Assembly (NCBI RefSeq): GCF_021026315.1
Contig: NZ_JAJNCX010000016.1
Location: 56,466-120,465 of the forward strand
Length of the DNA: 64,000 nucleotides
Direction: 5' to 3'
From: Rhizobium sp. C4
Lineage (GTDB): Bacteria > Pseudomonadota > Alphaproteobacteria > Rhizobiales > Rhizobiaceae
The stretch's first letter is position 1, and every line of letters begins with the position of its first letter. A program made the translations under genes and the position numbers. Positions 37,794 through 47,889 of this stretch are shown here, one piece after another. The notes beneath the pieces were generated by a model that saw only the letters and a list, made by a program, of their open reading frames with translations, was not told where the DNA came from and searched no databases.

Positions 37794-38198
37794 ATGAAAC
37801 TGAAATTTCTTGCATTGGCAGCGGTAGCTGCATCTCTTTCGGCTTGCGCAACGACGGGCGGCATGGGCGATCCCATCGCGTCTGCTTGGGTTGGCAAGTC
37901 GGCCGGCAAGTTCTTCGCGGCCTATGGCCCGCCGCTGGCCGATGACGGCACCGGTTCGGTCTTCACCTGGAAGGGCGGCTACAAGCGCGTGCGCGGCGAA
38001 TACAAGAGCTGCTCGGCCACGATCGCCGTCAACGGCGACTACAACATCCGCTCCATCACCGTCACCGGCGACCGTCAGGGCGAATTCAGCCCGTCCTATT
38101 GCCGCGAGCTGCTGGCGCCCGGCAGCGTCAAGCCGACGCCTGCCCCGGCACCCGCCAAGGCCGCGGCAAAGACTGCCAAGACACAGAAGAAGTCCTGA
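37794..38198 (+). CDS. Lipoprotein, paralogue 2
   Basis: This 134-residue lipoprotein has lipobox LSAC near residue 18. The mature part shares FFAAYGPPLAD and FTWKGGY with the preceding gene, plus two spaced cysteines, then an Ala/Pro/Lys-rich tail. It lies 162 bases after paralogue 1 and ends at a strong terminator. The shared fold has no known function. Confidence 0.82.
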   Translation: MKLKFLALAAVAASLSACATTGGMGDPIASAWVGKSAGKFFAAYGPPLADDGTGSVFTWKGGYKRVRGEYKSCSATIAVNGDYNIRSITVTGDRQGEFSPSYCRELLAPGSVKPTPAPAPAKAAAKTAKTQKKS

Positions 38199-38262
38199 TT
38201 TCGAACGCGGTTCGATGACGGGCGCCTGTGCGTCCGTCGCGGGACCGGTTCAGCAACGAAGC

Positions 38263-38301
38263 GCGACGCGGAGAAGAGGCCATTCTCCGCGTCGCTTTTT
38301 T
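38263..38301 (+). terminator. Intrinsic terminator
   Basis: GCGACGCGGAGAA and TTCTCCGCGTCGC form a perfect 13-base stem with a 7-base loop, followed by TTTTTT. It closes the lipoprotein pair. Confidence 0.92.
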
Positions 38302-38448
38302 GTCTGCAAGCCAATCCTGGACCGCTCCGCGAAAGGCCGCGTCGCGCGGCCCCCTTTCCGTCTGTCCTGAAACAGTGTCGGACGCGAAACCGTTTCCTGT
38401 CTTCGTGGGGGGATGAACTGTGGAGTGGCGCATCCGCGCCCGTTTCGC

Positions 38449-40473
38449 CTATTCGCCCGTCACCAGGGCCATTGCCGCGCCGGCATCGGCCTGCTCGCGT
38501 TCGAGCCGGGCGGCGGCGAGATCCTGCACCAGCGGGGTGGAGAAATAGTAGCCCTGCATGGCGTTCACGCCCAGCTGCTTCAGGACGCGCACTTCCTCTT
38601 CGCGCTCCACGCCTTCCGCAATTGCCGTCAGCCCCATTTCGCTGCACAGGGTCAGGACAGACTTGACGATCTTGTAGCTGGCCGGCCGCTCGTCGATACG
38701 GTCGACGAAGGAGCGGTCGATCTTGATCTTCGACAGCGGCAGCTTGTGGACGTGGTTGAGGCTGGAATAGCCGGTGCCGAAATCGTCCAGCGACATCTGG
38801 CAGCCGAGAGCGCGCAGAAGCTCGATCGAATGGGCGGCCTGCTCGAAATCGTGCATGATCGCCGTCTCGGTGATCTCGAAATTGATGCGCTCCGGGGCGA
38901 TGTCGCTCGAACTGACGGCCGAGATGATGCGCAGGACGTTTTCTTCCACCGCCAGATCGTGCGGCGAGAGATTGAACGACAGATAGGGCTCGCCCCGCCA
39001 GGAGGCGGCATCCTTGAGCGCCCGCGTCAGGAGAAGCCGGGTGATGAGATTGATGCGCCCGTGCTGTTCGGCGATCGGAATGAACTCGGCCGGCGAAACG
39101 GGCCCGAGGACCGGGCTTGTCCAGCGCGCCAGCGCCTCGAAGCCCACGGTCCGCCCCGACCGGGCGTCGACGATCGGCTGATAGGCGAGCGTGATTTCGC
39201 GGGAGAGATCGGCGGCAAACAGCACTTCCTCGACCTGCCGCTGACGAAACAGCGCCTTGGCCTGGCGCGCGTTGAACACCACGACGCTGGCGCGGTTCTC
39301 GCGCTTGGCGCTGTAAAGCGCATAGTCGGCGCGCTCGTAGAGGTCCTGCCCGTTCAGGCCGACATCGGGATAGACGGCAATGCCCATCGACCCGGTGACA
39401 TGCACGACGCTGTTGCCTATCATGATCGGCAGGGAAAGGCTGGCGCAGATGCGCTGGCCGAGCTCGACCAGTGCCTTCTCGTCCATGGCGGCCTTGCCGT
39501 CCATGTCGATGAGCAGGGCGAACTCGTCGCCGCCGAGGCGAAAGATGCTGCAGCCGGCCCTGCCGAAGGTGGAGAGACGGTCCGCCACCTCGATGAGCAC
39601 CTTGTCGCCGGCCGAATGGCCATAGAGGTCGTTGACCGGCTTGAACCCGTCGAGATCGACGACGCCGATGGCCAGCCTGCGGTTTTCGGCACGCGCGCGT
39701 TCGAAGGCCGATGTCAGGTTGGAGAAGAAGCTGCGGCGGTTGGCGATCTGCGTGAGACTGTCGAGATTGGCAAGCCGCAGGTTCTCGTCCGACAGCAGCT
39801 GCATCTCGCGGTTCTTGTCGTGCAGCGCCGCCTGCTGGGCCAGCAGCGTCAGACGCTGCTCGTTGAGCTTGGTGAAGTCGGAATAGTGCCGCATGAGGAT
39901 CGCGATCATGGCGAGCGACACCAGGAACATGTTGACCGCCGTTGCGATCAGCGTCGGCTCGCCCGACAGCCCCATGACGATGGCGAAAGGCAGGATGACC
40001 AGGAATGTCACCATCAGCGCGGCCGAGCGCAGATGCATGAGACAGAAGATCACGCCGATGACGGTGATCGACATGAAGAAGGCGACATGGGCCCGCTGGT
40101 AATCATTGCCATAGGGGATGAGCGCCACCGACCACGCGACCGACATGATGGCAATGGGCGGGACCAGAAGGTTCGTCGAAATCAGGCGGCGATAGGCATA
40201 GGCGGCGTCGACGGTCTTGCGCGATTCCCGGATCCAGCCAATGCCGCGAACGATGAAGATGACCGCAAAGACGGCCGGCACGACCTTGACCAGCCAGAAG
40301 GGCGCGCTCTGCTGATGCGTTCCGGCCAGCGACAGCATGTTGGTGAGCAGAATGAAATAGAGAAGCGGGACCTGTTTCGAGAAGGCCTTGAACTGCGCCA
40401 GCGCCAATTCCGGATTGTCATTGGGAACCGTCAAGAGACGTTTCACAGACTGAAACAGTTTCACTCCCCCCAT
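38449..40473 (-). CDS. Membrane-bound GGDEF-EAL c-di-GMP protein
   Basis: This 674-residue protein has an N-terminal membrane sensor of about five to six hydrophobic segments (about 30-195) and a short coiled coil. The GGDEF domain has LGGDEFALL intact near 316, and the EAL domain has FEALARW near 447 and DDFGTGYSS near 563. Both catalytic motifs look complete, so synthesis and breakdown of c-di-GMP are both possible. The ATG at 40473 has GGAGG upstream, though close; an ATG 12 codons earlier is an alternative. Confidence 0.93.
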   Translation of the reverse strand: MGGVKLFQSVKRLLTVPNDNPELALAQFKAFSKQVPLLYFILLTNMLSLAGTHQQSAPFWLVKVVPAVFAVIFIVRGIGWIRESRKTVDAAYAYRRLISTNLLVPPIAIMSVAWSVALIPYGNDYQRAHVAFFMSITVIGVIFCLMHLRSAALMVTFLVILPFAIVMGLSGEPTLIATAVNMFLVSLAMIAILMRHYSDFTKLNEQRLTLLAQQAALHDKNREMQLLSDENLRLANLDSLTQIANRRSFFSNLTSAFERARAENRRLAIGVVDLDGFKPVNDLYGHSAGDKVLIEVADRLSTFGRAGCSIFRLGGDEFALLIDMDGKAAMDEKALVELGQRICASLSLPIMIGNSVVHVTGSMGIAVYPDVGLNGQDLYERADYALYSAKRENRASVVVFNARQAKALFRQRQVEEVLFAADLSREITLAYQPIVDARSGRTVGFEALARWTSPVLGPVSPAEFIPIAEQHGRINLITRLLLTRALKDAASWRGEPYLSFNLSPHDLAVEENVLRIISAVSSSDIAPERINFEITETAIMHDFEQAAHSIELLRALGCQMSLDDFGTGYSSLNHVHKLPLSKIKIDRSFVDRIDERPASYKIVKSVLTLCSEMGLTAIAEGVEREEEVRVLKQLGVNAMQGYYFSTPLVQDLAAARLEREQADAGAAMALVTGE

Positions 40474-40599
40474 GCCTCCACTCTCAAGCGCATGCCCTGA
40501 ATTCAACATTAGCAAGGCCGAACGTAATGCTGGATTGTTAACAATCCTCCAAATGCGATTGCCGTGTTTTACCGATGTCCCATTCGGGAGCGGTAACGA

Positions 40600-41178
40600 T
40601 CAGCGACCCAGCATGTAGAACGCATCGTTCGGGCGCATGCTGGCGACATTCGCCATCCGGTTGGAAAACCCGAAAAGGCCGGTTATGGCCATGATATCCC
40701 AGATATCTTCCTCGTCAAATCCGCAGGTCTGCAACGTCTGGAAGTCCGCCTCGTCAACGGCGTAGGCGGCCTGCGAGACCTTGATCGCGAAGTCGAGCAT
40801 CGCCTTCTGGCGGGGCGTGATATCGGCCTTGCGATAGTTGATGGCGATCTGGTCGGCGATCAGCGGGTTCTTCGCCCGGATGCGCAGGATGGCGCCATGG
40901 GCGATCACGCAATACTGGCACTGGTTGGCGGCACTGGTCGCCACCACGATCATTTCGCGCTCGGCCTTGGAAAGATTGCCGGGCTTTTCCATCAGCGCGT
41001 CGTGATAGGCGAAGAAGGCACGGAACTCGTCCGGGCGGCGGGCGAGCACCAGAAAGACATTCGGCACGAAGCCGGATTTTTCCTGCACGGCCTCGATGCG
41101 CTCGCGGATATCGGCGGGAAGGCTGGAGAGCGCGGGGACGGCAAAGCGGCTGATGGGTGGGTTCAGGTCCTCGCTCAT
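40600..41178 (-). CDS. AhpD-like peroxidase-related protein (carboxymuconolactone decarboxylase family)
   Basis: This 192-residue protein of the peroxidase-related AhpD family has the redox motif CQYCVIAHG near residue 87, where AhpD has its CxxC pair and nearby histidine. It probably reduces peroxides or disulfides in the cytosol. It lies 33 bases downstream of cysNC on the same strand, so co-transcription with the sulfate activation genes is plausible. Confidence 0.87.
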   Translation of the reverse strand: MSEDLNPPISRFAVPALSSLPADIRERIEAVQEKSGFVPNVFLVLARRPDEFRAFFAYHDALMEKPGNLSKAEREMIVVATSAANQCQYCVIAHGAILRIRAKNPLIADQIAINYRKADITPRQKAMLDFAIKVSQAAYAVDEADFQTLQTCGFDEEDIWDIMAITGLFGFSNRMANVASMRPNDAFYMLGR

Positions 41179-41211
41179 GTCGCGGCCCTCCTCCGGCCCC
41201 GTCTTTCGCCG

Positions 41212-43101
41212 CTATCCCTGCATGAGCCGCTCGCCCATGAAATCGGCGATGCGGCGGGCGAGATCGTCGGGTTCCTCTGCGATCGTGTCCAGCCGCAGTT
41301 CCGGCTTTTCCGGCGGCTCATAGGGCGAGCTGATGCCGGTGAAGTTGGCAATCTTGCCCTCATACGCCTTCTTGTAAAGGCCTTTCGGATCGCGGCGCGC
41401 GCATTCCTCGATGGGCGTGTCGACGAAGATCTCGATGAATTCGCCCTCCTCCATCATGTCGCGCGCCAGCCGGCGTTCCGCCTTGAAGGGCGAAATGAAG
41501 GAGACCAGAACGATCAGCCCGGCATCGGCCATCAGCTTGGCGACTTCGGCGACGCGGCGGATGTTTTCCACACGGTCGGCCTCGGTGAAGCCGAGATCGC
41601 GGTTGAGCCCATGGCGGACATTGTCGCCGTCGAGCATGTAGGTATGGCGGCCTTCCGCATGCAGCAGCTTTTCAAGGCTGTTGGCGATGGTCGACTTGCC
41701 GGAGCCGGAAAGCCCGGTAAACCAGAGCACGGCGGGGCGCTGGCCCTTGATTTCGGCGCGCGCCTGCTTGTTGACCTCCATCGCCTGCCAATGGACGTTT
41801 TCGGCCCGGCGCAGCGGAAAGTCGATCATGCCCGCGCCGAGCGTCGCATTGGTATATCGGTCGATGAGGATGAAATTGCCGGTGGCGCGATTGTCCTGAT
41901 AGGCGTCGAAGGCAATGGGCGACTGGAGCGACAGATTGCAGACGCCGACGCCGTTCATGGGGAGCGAACGCGCGGCATCGCGCGCCAGCGTGTTGACATT
42001 CACCTCATGCTTCAGCGCCGTCACGGTGCAGTTCACCGCATCGGTTTCGGTGCGCAGGATATAGGAGCGGCCGGGGATCAGCGGCTTGGCGTCGAACCAG
42101 ACGAGATGGGCCTGCAGCTGGTCGGCCACATGCGGACGATCGGTGGGCGCCACCAGCATGTTGCCGCGCGACAATTCGATCTCGTCTGCGAGCACCAGCG
42201 TCACCGCCTGCCCCTCGACGGCCTCCGAGAGATCGCCGTCTTTCGTGACGATGCGGGCTATGCGCGAGGTCTTGCCCGATTTGGCGGCGACGACCGGATC
42301 GCCAACCGCAACACGTCCGCCGGCAACCTCACCGGCAAAGCCGCGGAAATCCTGGTTTGGCCGGACCACCGACTGGATGGGGAAGCGGAACGGCAGATCC
42401 TGCCCCCTGCCCGCGATCTCCACCGTTTCCAGATGCTCCAGCAGGGACGGCCCCTGATACCAGGGTGTGTTCTTCGACCGGGCGATGACATTGTCGCCGA
42501 AGCGGGCGGACAGCGGGATCGGGACGATGGTTTCGAAACCGAGTTCGGCGGCGAAGGCGCAGTATTCGTCGGCAATCTGTTCAAACGTCGACTGATCGAA
42601 ATCGACGAGATCGAGCTTGTTGACCGCCAGAACGACATGGCGAATGCCGAGCAGCGAGGCGATATAGCTGTGGCGGCGGGTCTGGGTGAGAACCCCGCGC
42701 CGGGCATCGATGAGCACAACGGCAAGATCGGCCGTCGAGGCGCCGGTCGCCATGTTGCGCGTATATTCCTCGTGACCGGGCGTGTCGGCGACGATGAACT
42801 TGCGCTTGTCGGTCGCAAAGAAGCGATAGGCCACATCGATGGTGATGCCCTGCTCACGCTCGGCCTCCAGCCCGTCCATCAGGAGAGCGAAATCGAGCGC
42901 CTCGCCATTCGTGCCGTGCTTGCGGCTGTCGCTTGTCAGCGTTGCAAGCTGGTCTTCGAAGATCAGCTTCGTATCGTAGAGCAGCCGGCCGATCAGCGTC
43001 GACTTGCCGTCATCGACCGAGCCGCAGGTGAGAAAGCGCAGCATGGACTTGTCTTCCTGCGCGCGCAGATAGGTTGCGAGATCTGTCCGGGCGTTTGGCA
43101 T
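41212..43101 (-). CDS. cysN: Bifunctional sulfate adenylyltransferase subunit 1 / APS kinase (CysNC, NodQ-like)
   Basis: This 629-residue fusion has a GTPase part (about 15-440) with [27 protein letters not shown] and NKLDLVD. Its C-terminal APS kinase (about 450-629) has P-loop GLSGSGKST near 465 and [10 protein letters not shown]. With CysD it makes APS, then phosphorylates it to PAPS. Length fits NodQ/CysNC. It overlaps the last base of cysD. PAPS may feed cysteine synthesis or sulfation of surface sugars; the polysaccharide genes just beyond make the second idea worth noting. Confidence 0.95.
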   Translation of the reverse strand: MPNARTDLATYLRAQEDKSMLRFLTCGSVDDGKSTLIGRLLYDTKLIFEDQLATLTSDSRKHGTNGEALDFALLMDGLEAEREQGITIDVAYRFFATDKRKFIVADTPGHEEYTRNMATGASTADLAVVLIDARRGVLTQTRRHSYIASLLGIRHVVLAVNKLDLVDFDQSTFEQIADEYCAFAAELGFETIVPIPLSARFGDNVIARSKNTPWYQGPSLLEHLETVEIAGRGQDLPFRFPIQSVVRPNQDFRGFAGEVAGGRVAVGDPVVAAKSGKTSRIARIVTKDGDLSEAVEGQAVTLVLADEIELSRGNMLVAPTDRPHVADQLQAHLVWFDAKPLIPGRSYILRTETDAVNCTVTALKHEVNVNTLARDAARSLPMNGVGVCNLSLQSPIAFDAYQDNRATGNFILIDRYTNATLGAGMIDFPLRRAENVHWQAMEVNKQARAEIKGQRPAVLWFTGLSGSGKSTIANSLEKLLHAEGRHTYMLDGDNVRHGLNRDLGFTEADRVENIRRVAEVAKLMADAGLIVLVSFISPFKAERRLARDMMEEGEFIEIFVDTPIEECARRDPKGLYKKAYEGKIANFTGISSPYEPPEKPELRLDTIAEEPDDLARRIADFMGERLMQG

Positions 43102-44021
43102 CAGAAATAGCCCTCGCGCTTCTTCTTTTCCATGGAGCCCGCCTCGTCCCTGTCGATGGCGCGGCCCTGCCGCTCCGATGTCGTGGCGGCGAGCATTTCG
43201 GCGACGACCTTTTCGAGCGTATCGGCCTCGGACGGGATGGCGCCGGTCAACGGATAGCAGCCGAGCGTGCGGAAGCGGACGGAGCGTTCCTCCACCTTGT
43301 CCTCAGGCCTGATGGGCATACGGTCGTCATCGACCATGACCAGCATGCCGTCGCGCTCCACGACCGGGCGCATGGCCGCCAGATAGAGCGGCACGATGGG
43401 AATTTCTTCCTTCAGGATATATTGCCAGATATCCAGCTCGGTCCAGTTGGAGAGCGGGAAGACGCGGATCGATTCACCCTTGTGGATACGGGTATTGTAG
43501 GTCTTCCACATTTCCGGCCGCTGCGCCTTCGGGTCCCAGCCGTGCTCCTTGTTGCGGAAGGAGAAGATGCGCTCCTTGGCGCGCGACTTTTCCTCATCCC
43601 GCCGCGCCCCGCCAAAGGCCGCGTCGAAACCATATTTGTCCAACGCCTGCCGGAGCGCCACCGTCTTCATGACATGGGTGTGGTGGCTGGAGCCATGGTT
43701 GAAGGGGCTGATGTCTTCGGCAATGCCGTCCGGATTGACATGGACCAGAAGATCGAAGCCGAGCTCGGCGGCGATCCGATCGCGAAAGGCGATCATCTCC
43801 CGGAACTTCCAGAGCGTGTCGATATGCAGGAGCGGAAACGGCGGGCGCGCCGGATAAAAGGCCTTGGCCGCCAGATGCAGCATGACGGAGGAGTCCTTGC
43901 CGATCGAATAGAGCATGACCGGCTTCACGAAATTCGCCGCCACCTCCCGCATCACATGGATCGCCTCGGCCTCCAGTCGTTCCAGATGGGGCCGATCAAG
44001 ATGGATAAGCGCCTTCGACAC
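43101..44021 (-). CDS. cysD: Sulfate adenylyltransferase subunit 2
   Basis: This 306-residue PP-loop ATP pyrophosphatase subunit has [13 protein letters not shown] near residue 40. [25 protein letters not shown] and the tail KKKREGYF are all typical of CysD/NodP. It works with CysN to form APS from sulfate and ATP. It leads cysD-cysNC. No cysH gene is next to it, unlike many assimilatory operons. Confidence 0.96.
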   Translation of the reverse strand: MSKALIHLDRPHLERLEAEAIHVMREVAANFVKPVMLYSIGKDSSVMLHLAAKAFYPARPPFPLLHIDTLWKFREMIAFRDRIAAELGFDLLVHVNPDGIAEDISPFNHGSSHHTHVMKTVALRQALDKYGFDAAFGGARRDEEKSRAKERIFSFRNKEHGWDPKAQRPEMWKTYNTRIHKGESIRVFPLSNWTELDIWQYILKEEIPIVPLYLAAMRPVVERDGMLVMVDDDRMPIRPEDKVEERSVRFRTLGCYPLTGAIPSEADTLEKVVAEMLAATTSERQGRAIDRDEAGSMEKKKREGYF

Positions 44022-44276
44022 CGTCAGTCCTCCGGGCCTTGACGCCCCGGTGAGGCCGCGGCCGCTTCAAGCTTGCTGGCGAGGAGATTTAACGGGGCTG
44101 GATTGCCCGGAACTGGTTTGGGGGATGGCACGACAAGATCCCGCGCGCTCGCGCAAAATCCGTGAATAGCCATGGGCAACACCGGACATGTTTCATGACC
44201 GCTTGCTTTTTCTTCGCGTCGCGGCCAGAAGTTCCCGCTCGACACGAGCGCGCAAACACTATCGCTGGAAGAAAAC

Positions 44277-45650
44277 ATGATCTTGAATGTTGCGAGCCCA
44301 AAGCTCAGAAGCGGTCTGGACTGGGCATTTATCGCCGGTCTGGTCTTCAGTCTCGTGCTGGCCGGCAAGATCGTTCCCTTCCTCGTCGTTGTCGGCGTCG
44401 TGCCAGTCCCGTTTCTTCTCGGCATCATCAGGCAGAGGCCGCTTGTGGTTTCGCCCGCACGGATTGTCGGGCCTGCAGCCCTCTATTTCGGCTACGCACT
44501 TCTCACCTATTTTTTCTATACTGGCCTTCAGCCGGGCGAAGCCAAGCCGGTCAATCCCGATCTTGAACTCTATGGCATTGCGCTTGTGATGCTCATTGTC
44601 GGACTGCTCCGCAGTCTCGAAATTGAGGGGCTGAGGCGGAAGTTTGATGTTACCGTTCCGTGGGCGCTGCTTGCCGCCTTTGTGGTTCTGAGTGTGCTGA
44701 TGTTTGCAGGCTACCGCAACGGCTGCCGGCTCACGGCGGCGGCCGCCTCGCCGTTCATTCCGGCCCTGCTTTTCGGAACGTTGACCTTCCTCTCCTTCCT
44801 GGGATGGCGTGGCCTGTCTGCCCGTGAGCGCAATATCCGGCTCATGCTGAACGCCTTCGCCGTCGTGGTCATCCTGGCCTATACCGGCTCACGTGGCATC
44901 GCGGTTGCCCAAGCGGGCGTGCTGCTGATCTTCGCGATCCTCGCGCTGGTGCCGCAGTGTCGGGGTGCTGTGCCGGGCTTCCGGCAGCTGCTTGTCTCCA
45001 GCCTTGCCGGCGTGGCACTCTGTGCTGCCGTTTCCGTCATCACCGGCTGCGGATCGATGGACCGGATCATGCCGATGATCAAAACGATCGGTATTCTTTC
45101 CGCCCACGCCGAGGAACAGCCGACGCAGGCCGCACCGGCAGCTGCCACGCCACAGGCTCCCGCAAGCCCGGTGGTTGCGCAGCCTGTCGCTCCGCCGCCA
45201 CCCGCAGCCGGCACAGACAAGGCCATCATGGACACCGACATATCCATCGGTTTCCGGCTGGAGATGTGGCGGACTTCGCTTCACGCGATCGCCGAGGCAC
45301 CGATTTTCGGCCACGGCGCGCTCTACCTGCAGCACCTGATCACGGAACGCTATGGTTTCGAGCACAATCACAACCAGTATCTCTCCTGGCTCGTGACCGG
45401 CGGCATCGTCGGATTGTGCTTCGGGCTGATGTTTCTCGCGATCCCTTGGTTTGTATCGGCGGGACTTCAGTTCCCCGATAGGCTTGTCGTGACGCTCGCG
45501 GTATCCATTTTCTGGGGGCTTGCGATGATGTTCGACTCCTATTTCAATCTGAAATTCTATACGCATTACTACTGTCTGCTTTGCGGCCTGCTCTACGCGC
45601 TGGTCAACGACACGCTTGTCAGCGAAAGGCATTCGGAAGGTAAGACATGA
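44277..45650 (+). CDS. O-antigen ligase / polymerase-like membrane protein
   Basis: This 457-residue polytopic membrane protein of the WaaL/Wzy type has about 10-12 segments, a TGSRG motif near residue 204, and a large Ala/Pro-rich periplasmic loop (about 280-325) leading to FGHGALY and HNHNQYLSWL, the O-antigen ligase signature. It joins or polymerises lipid-linked glycans on the periplasmic side. It overlaps the following glycosyltransferase gene by four bases. Confidence 0.85.
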   Translation: MILNVASPKLRSGLDWAFIAGLVFSLVLAGKIVPFLVVVGVVPVPFLLGIIRQRPLVVSPARIVGPAALYFGYALLTYFFYTGLQPGEAKPVNPDLELYGIALVMLIVGLLRSLEIEGLRRKFDVTVPWALLAAFVVLSVLMFAGYRNGCRLTAAAASPFIPALLFGTLTFLSFLGWRGLSARERNIRLMLNAFAVVVILAYTGSRGIAVAQAGVLLIFAILALVPQCRGAVPGFRQLLVSSLAGVALCAAVSVITGCGSMDRIMPMIKTIGILSAHAEEQPTQAAPAAATPQAPASPVVAQPVAPPPPAAGTDKAIMDTDISIGFRLEMWRTSLHAIAEAPIFGHGALYLQHLITERYGFEHNHNQYLSWLVTGGIVGLCFGLMFLAIPWFVSAGLQFPDRLVVTLAVSIFWGLAMMFDSYFNLKFYTHYYCLLCGLLYALVNDTLVSERHSEGKT

Positions 45651-46909
45651 CATCGGCCAAACCCATCTATTACGACCTCACCGAAGCCCTGCTTTCGGCC
45701 TCGGCCACGCGGGTGCAATATTACGGCATCGCGCGCGTGGTGATCGAGACGGCGCGGGAAGCGGCCTTGCTTGATGCCGATCTGCGGTTCGTCGTATTTT
45801 CCTTCGGCAAGCAGGCCTTCTACGAAATCGAATGGACCCGGGCTGCCGATGGCAGCGTGGAGTTCCATATCCCCAAGGATGTCGGGCAGCGCTGGTTCCG
45901 TACGCATTTCGGCGACGCGGGGCTGATCGGGCTCTTCTTGCGGCTCCTGAATGCCTCGGTTGCCAAGCGGAACATCCGCGTGTGGGACGAGCGCGCATCG
46001 GGGCTCAAGAAGGTCGACATCCTGGACGGGACATTCGTTTCCGCCGCACGGCCGAAGATGATCGTTGACATGATCGAGGCGATGAAGCGTGCCGGCTCTA
46101 AGGCCCGGATCGTGCCGCTGGTGCATGATTTCATGCCTTTGCATAATGGCGCAACGAAACGGTTTCGCCGATTCGACCGCAATTTCATGCATGACAACCG
46201 CAACCTGATCACCCATTCCGATCTGATCCTGACGAATTCCGTGTTCACCCTGGACGAACTCAACCGTTTCGCCGCCTCCGGCATGCTGCCGAAGCCCGGC
46301 CCGGTCACGGCCATCCCGCTGGTTCACGAATGCCCGCAAGGCGTCGAGGCACCGGAAATCAGTCTGCCGCCCTCGCCCTATCTCCTCACCGTCGGGCTCA
46401 ATCTCGGCCGCAAGAATGTCGAGGTGGTGCTGAACGCGCTGCTGATCATGGCGAAGGCCGGGAAAAGCATTCCGCATCTCGTGCTCGCCGGTGCGCATCG
46501 CAAGCGGCTGAAGCGCTATGTCGAACGCAGCGAGCTGCAACCGATCCGCGACCGGATCGTCTTCGTCAACAATCCAAACCAGACCGATCTGGTCCGACTT
46601 TACGAGAACGCGCTGGCGCTGATCATTCCAAGCCGCATCGAAGGCTGGGGCCTGCCGGCCGGTGAAGCGCTGTGGTGCGGCACGCCGGCGCTCTGCTCGA
46701 CGGCGCCTGTCTTCTATGAAGTCTGCGGCGAACTCGGTCTCTATTTCGACCCGGACGATCCGGAAACGCTGGCCGGGCAAATTGCACGTCTTAACGAGGA
46801 CGCCGCCTATCGCGACGAATTGCGCCAGCGGATCGCGGATGCCAAGCCGCAGCTGCGGACCTGGAAGACTGTCGCGGTGGAAATGCTTGCGGCGCTGAGG
46901 AAAGCGTAA
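45647..46909 (+). CDS. Family 4-type glycosyltransferase
   Basis: This 420-residue GT-B glycosyltransferase has a poorly conserved N-terminal half and a GT4-like C-terminal donor domain, with VGLNLGRKN (about 246) and IIPSRIEGWGLPAGEAL (about 325), which includes the E-x7-E-like donor site. ATGA overlap with the ligase-like gene shows one operon. It adds a sugar to a surface glycan; donor and acceptor unknown. Confidence 0.87.
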   Translation: MTSAKPIYYDLTEALLSASATRVQYYGIARVVIETAREAALLDADLRFVVFSFGKQAFYEIEWTRAADGSVEFHIPKDVGQRWFRTHFGDAGLIGLFLRLLNASVAKRNIRVWDERASGLKKVDILDGTFVSAARPKMIVDMIEAMKRAGSKARIVPLVHDFMPLHNGATKRFRRFDRNFMHDNRNLITHSDLILTNSVFTLDELNRFAASGMLPKPGPVTAIPLVHECPQGVEAPEISLPPSPYLLTVGLNLGRKNVEVVLNALLIMAKAGKSIPHLVLAGAHRKRLKRYVERSELQPIRDRIVFVNNPNQTDLVRLYENALALIIPSRIEGWGLPAGEALWCGTPALCSTAPVFYEVCGELGLYFDPDDPETLAGQIARLNEDAAYRDELRQRIADAKPQLRTWKTVAVEMLAALRKA

Positions 46910-46924
46910 GCGGTCCGCCTGAGG

Positions 46925-47857
46925 CTATGACCGCGCTTCGCGCGCCCGATACCAATCTGCCGTCACCTTGAGGCCATCTGCCATCATGACGGGCGGGCGC
47001 CAGCCAAGCTCCTGAACCAGCGGCGCGCTGTCCACCGTCAGGTCGCCGAAAAGGCGTGCGACAGCCGGCCCCTTGCCGAGCAAGCTGGCAGCCAGCCGCA
47101 TGAACGCCGGCGGCACAGGCACAAGTCGCGCCTTTCGGCCCATGGCGGCGGCGATGCCGCGGATCAGCTGAGAGGTCGAAACCGCCGATCCGTCGCTCGG
47201 CAGCCAAGCCCGCCCCGCCGCGCTCTGATGCGCCAGGCACAGGGCGATGACATCGGTCAGATTGTCCAGATAAAGCAGGCATCGCGCGTTGTTGACGGCG
47301 CCGAGCGGAAGCGGAATGCCCTTTTCCACCACGCGCATCAGGCTGGCGAAATTGCCCTTGACGCCCGGCCCGTAGACCAGCGGAAGCCGCAGGATGACAA
47401 TCTCAAGGCCGGCTTCACCGGAGAGTTTCAACAGCGCCTCTTCAGCCTCACACTTCGAACGCCCATAGGCGTCTTCCGGGCGGCACGGCGTTGCTTCCGA
47501 AAAATGTCCAGCCTCGCCCATGGCCTTGATGCTGCTCATGAAAACGAAGCGCCGGACGCCGGACGCCGCGGCCTGTCGCGCCAGATTCAGCGTGCCCTCG
47601 ACATTGGTCTGCCGATAGAGCGCTTCCGCCTCGGCCGCCTGCTCCGTCATCTGATGGACGCGCGCGGCGGTGTGGACCACCGCATCGCAGCCCTGCAGCG
47701 CGCGGCTCCAGTCCGTTGCGCCATCGAGTTCGCCGACGCCGATTGTTTGATCCGTCGGGCGACGGGTGGCGGCCACGACATCATAACCGCGGGCTCGAAG
47801 GTCCTGCACCAAAGCGCGTCCAACGAAACCATTTGCGCCTGTGACCAGCACTTTCAT
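46925..47857 (-). CDS. NAD-dependent epimerase/dehydratase (extended SDR)
   Basis: This 310-residue extended short-chain dehydrogenase/reductase is related to UDP-glucose 4-epimerases and the WbpV/WcaG group. It has the NAD motif TGANGFVG at the N-terminus, a catalytic serine in FMSSIKAMGE and Tyr-x3-Lys in DAYGRSKCEAE. It probably acts on a nucleotide-activated sugar. It is convergent with the glycosyltransferase gene and 32 bases upstream of the ABC exporter on its own strand. Confidence 0.87.
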   Translation of the reverse strand: MKVLVTGANGFVGRALVQDLRARGYDVVAATRRPTDQTIGVGELDGATDWSRALQGCDAVVHTAARVHQMTEQAAEAEALYRQTNVEGTLNLARQAAASGVRRFVFMSSIKAMGEAGHFSEATPCRPEDAYGRSKCEAEEALLKLSGEAGLEIVILRLPLVYGPGVKGNFASLMRVVEKGIPLPLGAVNNARCLLYLDNLTDVIALCLAHQSAAGRAWLPSDGSAVSTSQLIRGIAAAMGRKARLVPVPPAFMRLAASLLGKGPAVARLFGDLTVDSAPLVQELGWRPPVMMADGLKVTADWYRAREARS

Positions 47858-47889
47858 CGTGTTCGCCCTCGCCTCTGCCGAAGTCCGGC

